Shown here: in pieces, positions 14,364-22,185 of the stretch
Position numbering within the stretch: position 1 is the stretch's first letter
Layout of the letters: every line of letters starts with the position of its first letter
Source: a virus
Strand: one strand, 5' to 3'
DNA length: 22,685 nucleotides
Virus record (IMG/VR): IMGVR_UViG_3300009024_000076
Coordinates: 1 to 22,685 of that record
Notes under the pieces: model-generated
Told to the model about the DNA's origin: nothing
Database searches by the model: none
The model's input: the letters and a program-made list of their open reading frames with translations, nothing else
Position numbers and translations under genes: made by a program

Positions 14364-15758
14364 TTAAAACTGAATAGTAATTTTAATGTCTTCTGTTCCT
14401 GCTGTAGTTCTTTCAACAGCAGCTCTACTCTCTACATATAACAAATCTCCAGAGTAAGGATTTACTTCACCATCAGAGTCGGAAAGAATTGTCCCTGTGT
14501 TAACAGGGGTTGCTGAGTCTATTAATGCAGTTCCACCTACTGAAAATGGTAAAAATCCTGTATTCTCATTTTGGTGATATAAGATTGTAGCAGCAGATTC
14601 TGAACCAGTAACTTTATCGACAAATGCTCTTGCTTTCAAGGAACCTTGAACTTGAGAAATAGGATTATCTACTGGAATAGCGTTAAGACCATCTCCACTT
14701 CCAACACTCAGAATTCTTAAAGCACTTCCTGTAGTTGCTGTAAAATCAGAATCAGCAGCGGACCTACTTGTTGGAAGTTTAGGATTTCTAATAATACCTA
14801 CTTGTCTAAAGTCTGCACCTGTGCCTGTCAAGAAGTCACCTGAACCAGCGTCACCTACAAGTTTAGAGTTGAACATAATAGATGTTGATTTTAAATCATC
14901 TCTAGGGTCTGTTCCAATACCATACTCAGAAATAACAGGTTCAACTGAAAGTCCAGTTCCATTACCACCGGAGAATGAAATACTTGCATGGTCATACTCA
15001 GACCCAAATGGGAAACCTCCGGCAGAATCATCCACATTTACTGCTACTACTGCTCCACCTGATACGAGAGCAACTGCTCTTGCATTACTACCATTACCAT
15101 TTACTGCAATAGTAGGAGCTGCTGTAAATCCTGTGCCACCACTAGTAACACGATAACCTACAATCTGTCCAACACTTGCAGCATCCTGAACATTTTTCTG
15201 TGACTGTTGAATGTTACTCAGTTCAGCAGCTGCTATAATCTTTTCTACAGGAATAAAGTTAGATGTAGAAAATGCTGTAAGTCTAGTAGCAGATTGTGTG
15301 AACAAGAACTTCCAAACATATCCATCAGTAGTCGTTACTGGTGATGTAGTAGTTCCTGTTGTATCAGGGTTTACAGTAGAAGCATGAACAGCATTCAAGT
15401 TATTTCTACCCTGCCTCAAACAAATGTAAACACGGTTAGATTCAGTAATTACATAATATTGACCATTTTGAGCAGAAGTTTGATTATCATTATATGCCTG
15501 ATAGATTGTACCAGAAGCCCAATTATATCTTTTAGCAACATAACTTACTGATGCAATTTTTTGAATTGACTGTAGGCTGTTTCTAAATTCTCTTCTAGTA
15601 GTTCCAATGTCAGTAATGGTAGTTGGAACTGTATCAGTTTCATTCCAATCATCAGACTTACCAATACCCAAGTAGTAGTTGTTAGAATCAGCCTGTAAGT
15701 CTTCTATTAGTTTTTCTACTAGGATTTGTTTAGTGTCTGTAGTTACTATTGCTACCAT
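14364..15758 (-). CDS. gp8: Baseplate wedge protein gp8 (464 aa)
   Basis: It resembles T4 gp8, a wedge subunit of the contractile-tail baseplate. Matching points in order are YYLGIGKSDDW near residue 30 (T4: FGRSEPW), VYICLRQG near 110, TTDGYVWKFLFT near 143-154 (T4: GDGYVWKYLFE), FRQVGIIRNPKLP near 315-330 (T4: FRQISIITNP) and a C-terminal SGDLLYVESR with DIKITIQF (T4: SGEMIYMENR, EINILFTF). At 464 aa it is longer than the 334 of T4. The extra length includes a glycine-rich module at about 200-277 (VTSGGTGFTAAPTIAVNGNG ... SFSGGNGTG) that looks like an inserted beta domain. AGAAGAG precedes the ATG. It is flanked by a fibre-like gene and the 1773-aa gene, consistent with assembly of the baseplate periphery. 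The identification rests on recalled T4 sequence. Confidence 0.88.
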   Translation of the reverse strand: MVAIVTTDTKQILVEKLIEDLQADSNNYYLGIGKSDDWNETDTVPTTITDIGTTRREFRNSLQSIQKIASVSYVAKRYNWASGTIYQAYNDNQTSAQNGQYYVITESNRVYICLRQGRNNLNAVHASTVNPDTTGTTTSPVTTTDGYVWKFLFTQSATRLTAFSTSNFIPVEKIIAAAELSNIQQSQKNVQDAASVGQIVGYRVTSGGTGFTAAPTIAVNGNGSNARAVALVSGGAVVAVNVDDSAGGFPFGSEYDHASISFSGGNGTGLSVEPVISEYGIGTDPRDDLKSTSIMFNSKLVGDAGSGDFLTGTGADFRQVGIIRNPKLPTSRSAADSDFTATTGSALRILSVGSGDGLNAIPVDNPISQVQGSLKARAFVDKVTGSESAATILYHQNENTGFLPFSVGGTALIDSATPVNTGTILSDSDGEVNPYSGDLLYVESRAAVERTTAGTEDIKITIQF

Positions 15759-15771
15759 TTTTTATCTCTTC

Positions 15772-16221
15772 TTATGTAATTACTACGTCGGTGTCTGCGG
15801 AGTCTTTATGCCCGATCAGATACCAGTCTGAACCCGCCCACACTGCTTGTGTAGAACCATATCGACTTAGTGCGAAGTTTGTGCCATTACCGAAATTCGT
15901 TGGGGTGACTGTTGCTACAGCTTCGTTGATATTCAAAAAGATTTTATATTCACCAGTTGATGTGCCATCACCAAGAGTTGCAGCAATTGTGCCAGACCCT
16001 TTATTAAAAATAATAAGTGTATCAGAATCATTTACTGCGCCATCTTCGATCATTGTTTGAGTAGCAAAGGAAGCATTGATACCAACAGACGCAATGTTAT
16101 TTCCACCAAGCGTCGTATAGAGTTCAGCAAAGTTATCATTAATCTTTTCGCCACCAGACCTTAGTGTATCACCAGTTCCGTCATTAGCATTTGTGCCGAT
16201 ATCTAAAGTTTGTCTTGCCAT
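15772..16221 (-). CDS. Short fibre-like virion protein (149 aa)
   Basis: The N-terminus, NDGTGDTLRSGGEKINDNFA at about residues 13-32, is a motif found at the start of many phage fibre or baseplate-attached proteins. It is shared with the adjacent 511-aa fibre (NDNTGDTLRSAGLKINNQFE). The rest (about 60-149) is beta-rich with TLIIFNKGSGTIAATLGDG, YKIFLNINEAVATVTPTNFG and AVWAGSDWYLIGH, a pattern I associate with compact C-terminal tips of marine phage fibres. The gene thus looks like an anchor joined directly to a tip, without a shaft. TAGGT precedes the ATG, and a near-consensus late box lies upstream. It may form a short fibre or cap the baseplate; the function is inferred. Confidence 0.82.
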   Translation of the reverse strand: MARQTLDIGTNANDGTGDTLRSGGEKINDNFAELYTTLGGNNIASVGINASFATQTMIEDGAVNDSDTLIIFNKGSGTIAATLGDGTSTGEYKIFLNINEAVATVTPTNFGNGTNFALSRYGSTQAVWAGSDWYLIGHKDSADTDVVIT

Positions 16222-16253
16222 TTTACCTACTTACACATTGAGTTGTTTGGTTA

Positions 16254-16261
16254 TATTTATC
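16254..16261 (-). promoter_or_regulatory. Possible weak late promoter (GATAAATA)
   Basis: GATAAATA on the minus strand, one base off the TATAAATA consensus, overlaps the TGA stop of the 511-aa fibre gene and lies 33 bases before the next ATG. The position matches the exact boxes at other boundaries, which is the main support. Confidence 0.45.
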
Positions 16262-17795
16262 ATCTAATTTGACTCAAACCATTACTAAGCACTTCGTCAA
16301 ATGTAGTGTTGTTAAGTTTTCTTTCAAAAATTTCTATAGCAAAATTAATAGGGTCACCATTAGAAAGAGGGATATCAGTTTGAGCAACGCCACCTGCTAC
16401 GAAGCGGCTGGTCGTGCCAGTTACGAACCCTAAATTATCGTCTCCTAGCATGCTAGAAATATTCATATCACTTCTTGTAAAATGATATTGCCGTTCCTCG
16501 TCACGTTCAAATTCAAATCGGTTACCAATGATATTCCCATCTTGGTAACTAACAGCAGCAGTGACTTCACCAAAAATTTTAGCTCTACCCTGCTCGCCGC
16601 TGTTGGAGGTGCTTCCAGCGGAAAAGTATAAAATTAAAGTGTAAGTTTTTGCAAATGATCCGTCAGAGTCAACAAATCCATCAATCAAATCTTTTATTTT
16701 TGTTACATTTTTCGTGCAGTTGAAAACACCAGTATTTACAGGAACACTATCCCAAGTATCGTCTAAAATAAATGCATAATTATCAGTAGAGAAAGTATTA
16801 CTATTAGTAATCAAAGCAGTATTCTCTGGAGTTGAACCGTAGGCTACTAACACTTTTTCGTAATTGTCAGCACTAAAGTTAAGACTACCTTTTATATTCA
16901 CTTCATTAGCTGTAAGTCTCATCACTTCAACATTATTATGCTTGAAGACTAATGGAGTATTTACTTTTGTAGTTTCAATAACTGCATGGTTATTAGAATC
17001 AAAATGAATAGCAAAATCACTATCTGTGCCAAGTTTAATCATTGAACGATCTGGCAAAGTAATATCATCAGAATCACTTAATGTAATATTACCATCTACA
17101 GTCAAATCACCACTAATTGTTCCAGAAGCACCTAGACTAATAGTATTAGCAGTAAGGTTACCCGAAATAGTGGCAGAGTCAGCAACTAAAGAACCTATAA
17201 TTGTTCCGCCAACATTTGTAGTTTCAATTCTTTTAGTGTTGTTATAGTAAAGTTTTACAGGGCCATCTTGCTCAAACCTAGCCATATACTCAGCACCACT
17301 TTGGCCAGACAACTCAATTCTAGGGCCATTAGTTCTAAGTTGAAGTAAGCCAGTTCCAACCTCTTTAATATAACTATTTGACCCATCATGGTAAATCTGA
17401 AGATCATTACCATCACCAATATTAAGAACAGCATTATCACCTAAGCTTACATTACCAGAGAATGTTGCACTATCAGTAAAAGTAGAAGTAGATGTTACTG
17501 CTAATGTCTCTGAAACTGCTAATGTTCCTGAAACTGTAGTATTACCATCAGAGTCAATCTTGACGTTATTTGTCCCTACAAACTTAGAACCGTTATAACG
17601 CAGAACAGAATTGTTTTCTTTTACACCAGCAGGCCATTCTGCCCATGATGTATTGAACATAGCACTATCAACATTTTCGAACTGATTGTTAATCTTAAGT
17701 CCAGCAGACCTTAGAGTGTCACCAGTGTTGTCGTTAGCAACTGTGCCTCTATTAAGAACATTGTCCGAATCTAATACATCTAGTGTGCTTGTCAT
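16260..17795 (-). CDS. Tail fibre protein (511 aa)
   Basis: The N-terminal anchor NDNTGDTLRSAGLKINNQFE (about residues 21-40) matches the next gene's product. A repetitive beta shaft follows, with FTDSATFSGNVSLGDNAVLN (about 105-124), a LQIYHDGSNSYIKEVG module (about 132-147), and SATISGNLTAN and SGDLTVDGNITLSDSDDITL segments up to about 250. The IYHD module recurs in the 1331+ aa fibre. The C-terminal half (about 300-511) is not repetitive: VLVAYGSTPENTALI, FILDDTWDSVPVN, KIFGEVTAAVSYQDGN and EFERDEERQYHFTR suggest a globular tip, the likely receptor-contact part. AGGAAG (17801-17806) lies 5 bases before the ATG, and an exact late promoter precedes it. Fibre assignment is confident; the receptor is unknown. 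Confidence 0.88.
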   Translation of the reverse strand: MTSTLDVLDSDNVLNRGTVANDNTGDTLRSAGLKINNQFENVDSAMFNTSWAEWPAGVKENNSVLRYNGSKFVGTNNVKIDSDGNTTVSGTLAVSETLAVTSTSTFTDSATFSGNVSLGDNAVLNIGDGNDLQIYHDGSNSYIKEVGTGLLQLRTNGPRIELSGQSGAEYMARFEQDGPVKLYYNNTKRIETTNVGGTIIGSLVADSATISGNLTANTISLGASGTISGDLTVDGNITLSDSDDITLPDRSMIKLGTDSDFAIHFDSNNHAVIETTKVNTPLVFKHNNVEVMRLTANEVNIKGSLNFSADNYEKVLVAYGSTPENTALITNSNTFSTDNYAFILDDTWDSVPVNTGVFNCTKNVTKIKDLIDGFVDSDGSFAKTYTLILYFSAGSTSNSGEQGRAKIFGEVTAAVSYQDGNIIGNRFEFERDEERQYHFTRSDMNISSMLGDDNLGFVTGTTSRFVAGGVAQTDIPLSNGDPINFAIEIFERKLNNTTFDEVLSNGLSQIR

Positions 17796-17800
17796 TTTTA

Positions 17801-17806
17801 CTTCCT
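17801..17806 (-). promoter_or_regulatory. Ribosome binding site of the 511-aa fibre gene
   Basis: AGGAAG on the minus strand lies 5 bases before the ATG at 17795 and fixes this start. Confidence 0.75.
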
Positions 17807-17823
17807 ATGAAAACTCTTAAACT

Positions 17824-17831
17824 TATTTATA
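17824..17831 (-). promoter_or_regulatory. T4-type late promoter (TATAAATA) for the 511-aa fibre unit
   Basis: There is an exact TATAAATA on the minus strand immediately after the TGA stop of the 358-aa gene (TGATATAAATA). This is the same arrangement as at 6861-6868. It lies 28 bases before the next ATG. Confidence 0.8.
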
Positions 17832-18908
17832 TCAAACATATGGACCAATTGCTGAATCTAAACCAGAATCATTATAGAACGGGAACACACCTTCGTCCAT
17901 AGTTTCGGTTGTGCTAGAGAACCTAATACCCGGAATGAGACCAATAGTATCAAATGTTCCACTATCCTCATCCATAGTAATACCACCATACAAGGAATCA
18001 GACAGGTTGTATCTAATGTCTTCTCTATTGTCACTATCACTGAATCTTCTAGAGTTAGGATCAAGAATGTCTGCAATAGAGATATACTGCCCATTGTAAA
18101 GTGAATTGTTAAGAATATCAGAATCTTGAGCATCAGTCTGGTAGATATTAAATCCACGACTAACAGCAAATCTTCTCTGTGCATCACTATCAATCGCAGT
18201 GACAGAAGTAAGACCTACACCAGCAATACCATCTTCAGATGTAAGAACAGTAGCAGCAGAGGCAGCGATATCAGAGTCTGTAATAATCTCTGTCAATGGT
18301 GTTTGGAAAAGAGACACTACAGGTTCGAATGCTGTTTCTGTAAAAATAGCAAACCCAGCTGGATGTAGATAACTTTTATAGTAATCTAACCATTGGGTAG
18401 CAGGAATACCACTCTTAATCAAAATAGAAAAGATTTGATAATAATATGAGTCTTGGATAAATCGTAAAGATTCAGCTCCTATCTCACTTTCACCAACAAT
18501 AAACATTTGATTTCTAGGTAATGTTTGTTCTACGTCTTGCTGGAAAAAATATCTAAAAAACTGATCAATAGACAGGTTAGTACCTTTAATCTTATAGATG
18601 ATAGGCAATTGCTTATAGGCAAATCTTGGAGAAGGAAATTGGATTGGACCAAATCCCGGTGATCTTTCTTGGAACAATAAATCCAAAAATTCATCTGAAG
18701 TAGACTCAGGGTCTCTAGATGTAAAGATATTTTTTAGATCATGTGCAATACCACCTTCACCATCAATATACTCATAATATGCTTTCAGAAATTCTACTAG
18801 TTGTGGATACTGTTCTTTGAAATGCTCAGGAACTACAGTATCAACCTGAGATTCTTTTAGGTTTACATTTAGTCTGTTTAAGTCTGAAAGGGTTTTGGTA
18901 TCTGACAT
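17832..18908 (-). CDS. Probable baseplate/tail structural protein (358 aa)
   Basis: The first half is helical and carries VVPEHFKEQYPQLVEFLKAY (about residues 24-43) plus DLKNIFTSRDPESTSDEFLD (about 57-76). Next come YKIKGTNLSIDQFFRYFFQQ (about 104-123) and YYKSYLHPAGFAIF (about 176-190). A 'P-x-F-x-YP-x-F-x-AYYE ... KGT-x-FF ... HPAG' series is, from memory, common in structural proteins next to gp6 in marine T4-like phages. The last 150 residues are acidic and rich in DS/SD, probably loops or a flexible arm. The ATG lies 3 bases after the gp6 stop, so coexpression with gp6 and gp25 is expected. It sits where T4 carries gp7, but I see no sequence likeness to gp7. A wedge component is the best inference. 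Confidence 0.8.
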   Translation of the reverse strand: MSDTKTLSDLNRLNVNLKESQVDTVVPEHFKEQYPQLVEFLKAYYEYIDGEGGIAHDLKNIFTSRDPESTSDEFLDLLFQERSPGFGPIQFPSPRFAYKQLPIIYKIKGTNLSIDQFFRYFFQQDVEQTLPRNQMFIVGESEIGAESLRFIQDSYYYQIFSILIKSGIPATQWLDYYKSYLHPAGFAIFTETAFEPVVSLFQTPLTEIITDSDIAASAATVLTSEDGIAGVGLTSVTAIDSDAQRRFAVSRGFNIYQTDAQDSDILNNSLYNGQYISIADILDPNSRRFSDSDNREDIRYNLSDSLYGGITMDEDSGTFDTIGLIPGIRFSSTTETMDEGVFPFYNDSGLDSAIGPYV

Positions 18909-18911
18909 TGT

Positions 18912-20807
18912 TTAATTCGTTGTGCCTGTTACAGAAGATGCTTGGTTTACATCTCCACTACCAACTGATCTATTTGTTCCTAAAGTAATCAATGTATTTC
19001 TCAAAGGTTTGAATGTACTATCATCAGCAGCATTAGCAGTAATAGTCAAATATGTATTACCAGAAGAAATAGAATCAATTAAGAACCCTACTAGATTAAC
19101 TTTACCTGTAGTTGGTTCATAGTTACCCACATTCGAAATAACTACATTACCTTGAATATCAATAGCTTGAAGTGTAGTCGAGTGTAGTGGTGCATTTCTA
19201 ATACTACAAGAAATACCATTTACAACAAATCTATCACTACTAATACTTGGAACTTGCATCAAAGGTGATTGAATATTGTTGATAAAGTTAATTGTATAAT
19301 CTGTTCTAACAAAATTTCCTGTAGTCGGGTTCTGTAATGGAGTAAATCTAGCAGACATTTTAATATCAATATCTGACCCCAAGATAGAAGGATCAGAAGC
19401 ATCTATTTGAGATGTTAGTTTAGATTTTCTAATTGTATCATTAAACTTCCCAGAGTTTACAGAAAAGTAAGAATTTACTTCACCCACAATCTTAGTTTGG
19501 ATTGCATCTCTAGTTAAGTTAGTCAAAGACTGATTGTATCTAAAGTTTGTAATCACGTCCAAGTAAATAAATGTTGGATCGACAAACTCAGCTTCAACAC
19601 CAACTACTGACAAAGGATCAGTCAAGTTATTTTTGATAAGGGTCTGTAGAGCAGCCTTCTGGACTGCACTAACATCACTTTCATATACAATAGAAATGAT
19701 AGTCTTGCCATACTTGGCAGGAACATTATCTTCTCCGCCCCATGCATTGATAGACTTAATACCCGGAACACCGTTAGCAATAACACCTCTATAATCGTTA
19801 GCAGCAACCAATCTGTTTTGCGCAAGATATGAAAGTGGAGCATTTGCTCTAATAGATTCAGGACTTTCTTTATCTGCACCAAACGAAGATTTTGTGCCTC
19901 TTCTTACTACAGTATTCAATGTCTTACTACCAAATCCAGTAACAGCAAGTGTAGAAGATGGGGTAAAGGTTGAAGCACCGTTTGCATCAAGACCATTCGT
20001 TCTAAGGTAGGTAACACGAATAACTTCACCGTTCACAGGGTTTTTACCTGTTACACCCAGAACACCAAAGTTAAACTCCCAGTATCCATTGTATGTTTCT
20101 AGTGGAAGATATAGAGCAGTATCAGCAGTAATACTAGTAATAGCATTTCCACCAGATGTAGCATTAGCACTAAAGTAACTTGTAAAGTTATCTGTGTTGG
20201 CATTGTCATATACTTGAACTGCAACTGTAGACAAATCTAAGTTTGGATCAGGAACAACATAAACCTGTCTGTCCCCTGTAATCTCAGCAATAAATGTCTT
20301 GACAACCAATTCACCTTCAAATACTCTAACATAGGGTTGACCTAAAGCATCAACAAACGTATAGAGGTTTGGTTGTACTGGATTAGGGAATGCTGTATAT
20401 TCTAAAAGTGTTCTAAATGTATAACTTACACCGTCAACTGTTGATGCGAACTGTGTTCCAGCTGGCATAGTAATACTAGCAGGTTTACCAGCACCTGATC
20501 CTAAATCTACAGTTACAGTCAATTCTGCGTTAGATGCAGTCTTCGATCTTGGAATATATCCAAACAAAAGTGAATGGTTTACCAAAGATGTTCTGAGTTG
20601 TGCTGTAGGAAGAAAAGACTCATTCAATGCAAAGTTTGCAATCAAACCATTCATATGAGTATTATATGCCAACACATCAAGAATGTTAGACAGACCAGAA
20701 CCTTCAAAGTCATAGTCAGCAAACTCTGACTTAGATGCAAAGTAGGTTTTTAGTGATGTTTTGATATCATCAAAGTTAAGGTCTGATGAATTGATTGTGG
20801 TCGCCAT
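18912..20807 (-). CDS. gp6: Baseplate wedge protein gp6 (631 aa)
   Basis: Close in length to T4 gp6 (660 aa), the ring-forming wedge subunit whose core belongs to the baseplate J superfamily. The N-terminal region has FDDIKTSLKTYFASKSEF, then DYDFEGSGLSNILDVLAYNT and ESFLPTAQLRTSLVNHS (about residues 12-80), the clearest gp6 signature. Around 316-360, ESIRANAPLSYLAQNRLVAA with NDYRGVI and SINAWGGED is the J-type core motif. The C-terminal part (about 400-630) is mixed alpha/beta. Its ATG is 2 bases after the gp25 stop, with AAGGA about 12 bases upstream inside gp25's last codons. In T4, gp6 binds gp25 and gp53 in the inner baseplate, consistent with adjacency to gp25 here. Confidence 0.93.
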   Translation of the reverse strand: MATTINSSDLNFDDIKTSLKTYFASKSEFADYDFEGSGLSNILDVLAYNTHMNGLIANFALNESFLPTAQLRTSLVNHSLLFGYIPRSKTASNAELTVTVDLGSGAGKPASITMPAGTQFASTVDGVSYTFRTLLEYTAFPNPVQPNLYTFVDALGQPYVRVFEGELVVKTFIAEITGDRQVYVVPDPNLDLSTVAVQVYDNANTDNFTSYFSANATSGGNAITSITADTALYLPLETYNGYWEFNFGVLGVTGKNPVNGEVIRVTYLRTNGLDANGASTFTPSSTLAVTGFGSKTLNTVVRRGTKSSFGADKESPESIRANAPLSYLAQNRLVAANDYRGVIANGVPGIKSINAWGGEDNVPAKYGKTIISIVYESDVSAVQKAALQTLIKNNLTDPLSVVGVEAEFVDPTFIYLDVITNFRYNQSLTNLTRDAIQTKIVGEVNSYFSVNSGKFNDTIRKSKLTSQIDASDPSILGSDIDIKMSARFTPLQNPTTGNFVRTDYTINFINNIQSPLMQVPSISSDRFVVNGISCSIRNAPLHSTTLQAIDIQGNVVISNVGNYEPTTGKVNLVGFLIDSISSGNTYLTITANAADDSTFKPLRNTLITLGTNRSVGSGDVNQASSVTGTTN

Positions 20808-20809
20808 TC

Positions 20810-21259
20810 TTATCTAATCCTTGATATTGAAGTATCTAGCACTACAACTTCGTCTGTATTTACTACTTTAAATTCAACCCTTACACCAAGATAGTTTCTA
20901 TCAGGGTTGTCTCTAACATCCAAAGAAACTAGTTCAGCTCTTGGTTCATAAAACTTAAGTGCATCAGTAATAGCATCTTCGATCAGGAACGCATTTTCTT
21001 CATCAGTAAAGTTTTCAAATAATCTAGAACGAAGGTCTGCACCAAAGTTAGGTTGAAAAGGTCTTTCACCAAAGTTAGTCTGTAAGATAGTCTTTACAGA
21101 TTGTTTAACAGCAGATGCATCAGTCTTCTTGAAAATGTCACCAGTAGTTCTAGCAGCGAAGGTTAAATCCAAATCACTGTACTTACGATTTCTAGTCGTT
21201 ACAATAGATGGTGTTTGTAAATTGCCATCTTCTATCGAAAGTGCTTTTGTTACTGCCAT
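20810..21259 (-). CDS. gp25: Baseplate wedge protein gp25 (149 aa)
   Basis: This is a small wedge protein of the gp25/GpW family, found in contractile injection systems where it links the sheath and baseplate core. T4 gp25 is 132 aa. Visible hallmarks are DLTFAARTTGDIFKKTDASA (about residues 29-48), KQSVKTILQTNFGERPFQPN (about 51-70) and the conserved EPR-type motif FYEPRAELVSLDV near residue 105, which is diagnostic for the family. The C-terminus, YLGVRVEFKV then VVLDTSISRIR, gives the closing beta strands. A late promoter overlaps the last codons of the upstream gene, making gp25 the first gene of a gp25-gp6-358aa unit. The ribosome site (GAG close to the ATG) is weak. Confidence 0.93.
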   Translation of the reverse strand: MAVTKALSIEDGNLQTPSIVTTRNRKYSDLDLTFAARTTGDIFKKTDASAVKQSVKTILQTNFGERPFQPNFGADLRSRLFENFTDEENAFLIEDAITDALKFYEPRAELVSLDVRDNPDRNYLGVRVEFKVVNTDEVVVLDTSISRIR

Positions 21260-21289
21260 CTCATACCATTTTTCTTATTATTCTATGGT

Positions 21290-22165
21290 TTATTTATACT
21301 GAAAATAACCAAGACCACCATAGATTGCTGCTCTAAAATTAATATCAGTTCTAACTGACCTATCAAACCTTCCTTCATAGTAATCATTTACTGAAGGCAT
21401 TACAACAATAATCTCAGCATGATATACTTTATCAGGTTGTAAAGTTCCTACATCTGCATTATTAGGAGAAGGGTCTAATGTATCATAGTGTAGAATCATT
21501 CCTTGGAAAAGATTATTATCTTTCCAATAGTTAGCAAGTTCAAATGTAGCATAGGCATCATTTTGACCTTTACTATTTAATACTTCATAAACAACAGCTC
21601 TACCTTGTGTCTGTAAATCCCTAATATCACCAGTTACTAAAGTCTCATCACTCTGTTTCTTGACTAGACCTTCAGTTACAATCAAACTATTTCGTTTAAA
21701 CTTACTATTATTTCTAAATCCTTCAATCAAAGGAACATGGCAATAAAATCGTTTAGCAATAATCTTGCGTTCACTTGCATTTAAATGGTTAATAGTAGCT
21801 CTAGTTCCGGGAGAAGATACAAACAAAGATAATGGAATACCACCACCAAGTTTAGTTGTGCCATTAATCTTATCAAGTTTCATAGGATCGAAGATTGGAC
21901 TTGGTAGAATCTTTGCTGTTCCAAGGTTCTCTTTATATCTTTTGATTAGAGTAGAATTGACTAATGATTTTCTAGAGTATTTTACTTTAGGATTATTTCC
22001 GAAATATGTTCTCAGTCTTTTAGCAACTGAAACAAAATAATCAGGACCAATCAAGTTCTTAGCAACAGCTGCTCCTACAAGAGTTCCATCTTCTCTATTG
22101 TTAGGGTCTCTAAGTAATGCTCTAACTTGTCTAGTTGTAAGTTTATTAAAATTAACGTTTACCAT
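21290..22165 (-). CDS. Unrecognised structural-region protein (291 aa)
   Basis: I do not recognise this protein. The N-terminal third is basic and helical (FNKLTTRQVRALLRDPNNRE, YFVSVAKRLRTYFGNNPKVK), the middle contains GGGIPLSLFVSSPGTRAT and ERKIIAKRFYCHVPLIEGF, and the C-terminal third reads as beta strands (AVVYEVLNSKG, AYATFELANYWKD, KVYHAEIIVVMPSVNDYYEG, FRAAIYGGLGYFQYK). It has no signal peptide, membrane helix, enzyme motif or resemblance to T4 gp53. It lies directly upstream of gp25, and its last codons (CAG TAT AAA TAA) contain a late promoter. GAGAG a few bases before the ATG is the ribosome site. A baseplate or tail-tube-associated protein is the contextual guess. Confidence 0.78.
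   Translation of the reverse strand: MVNVNFNKLTTRQVRALLRDPNNREDGTLVGAAVAKNLIGPDYFVSVAKRLRTYFGNNPKVKYSRKSLVNSTLIKRYKENLGTAKILPSPIFDPMKLDKINGTTKLGGGIPLSLFVSSPGTRATINHLNASERKIIAKRFYCHVPLIEGFRNNSKFKRNSLIVTEGLVKKQSDETLVTGDIRDLQTQGRAVVYEVLNSKGQNDAYATFELANYWKDNNLFQGMILHYDTLDPSPNNADVGTLQPDKVYHAEIIVVMPSVNDYYEGRFDRSVRTDINFRAAIYGGLGYFQYK
21291..21298 (-). promoter_or_regulatory. T4-type late promoter (TATAAATA) for the gp25-gp6 unit
   Basis: There is an exact TATAAATA on the minus strand within the last two codons and stop of the 291-aa gene (TAT AAA TAA), 31 bases before the gp25 ATG. Here the box doubles as the codons for a terminal Tyr-Lys-stop. Confidence 0.78.
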
Positions 22166-22185
22166 TGATTATCTCTCACTATATC

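Noticed and set aside
21290-22165. Assignment as gp53
   Set aside because: The position near gp25 and gp6 fits, but length and sequence do not resemble T4 gp53 as I know it, so it was left unnamed.
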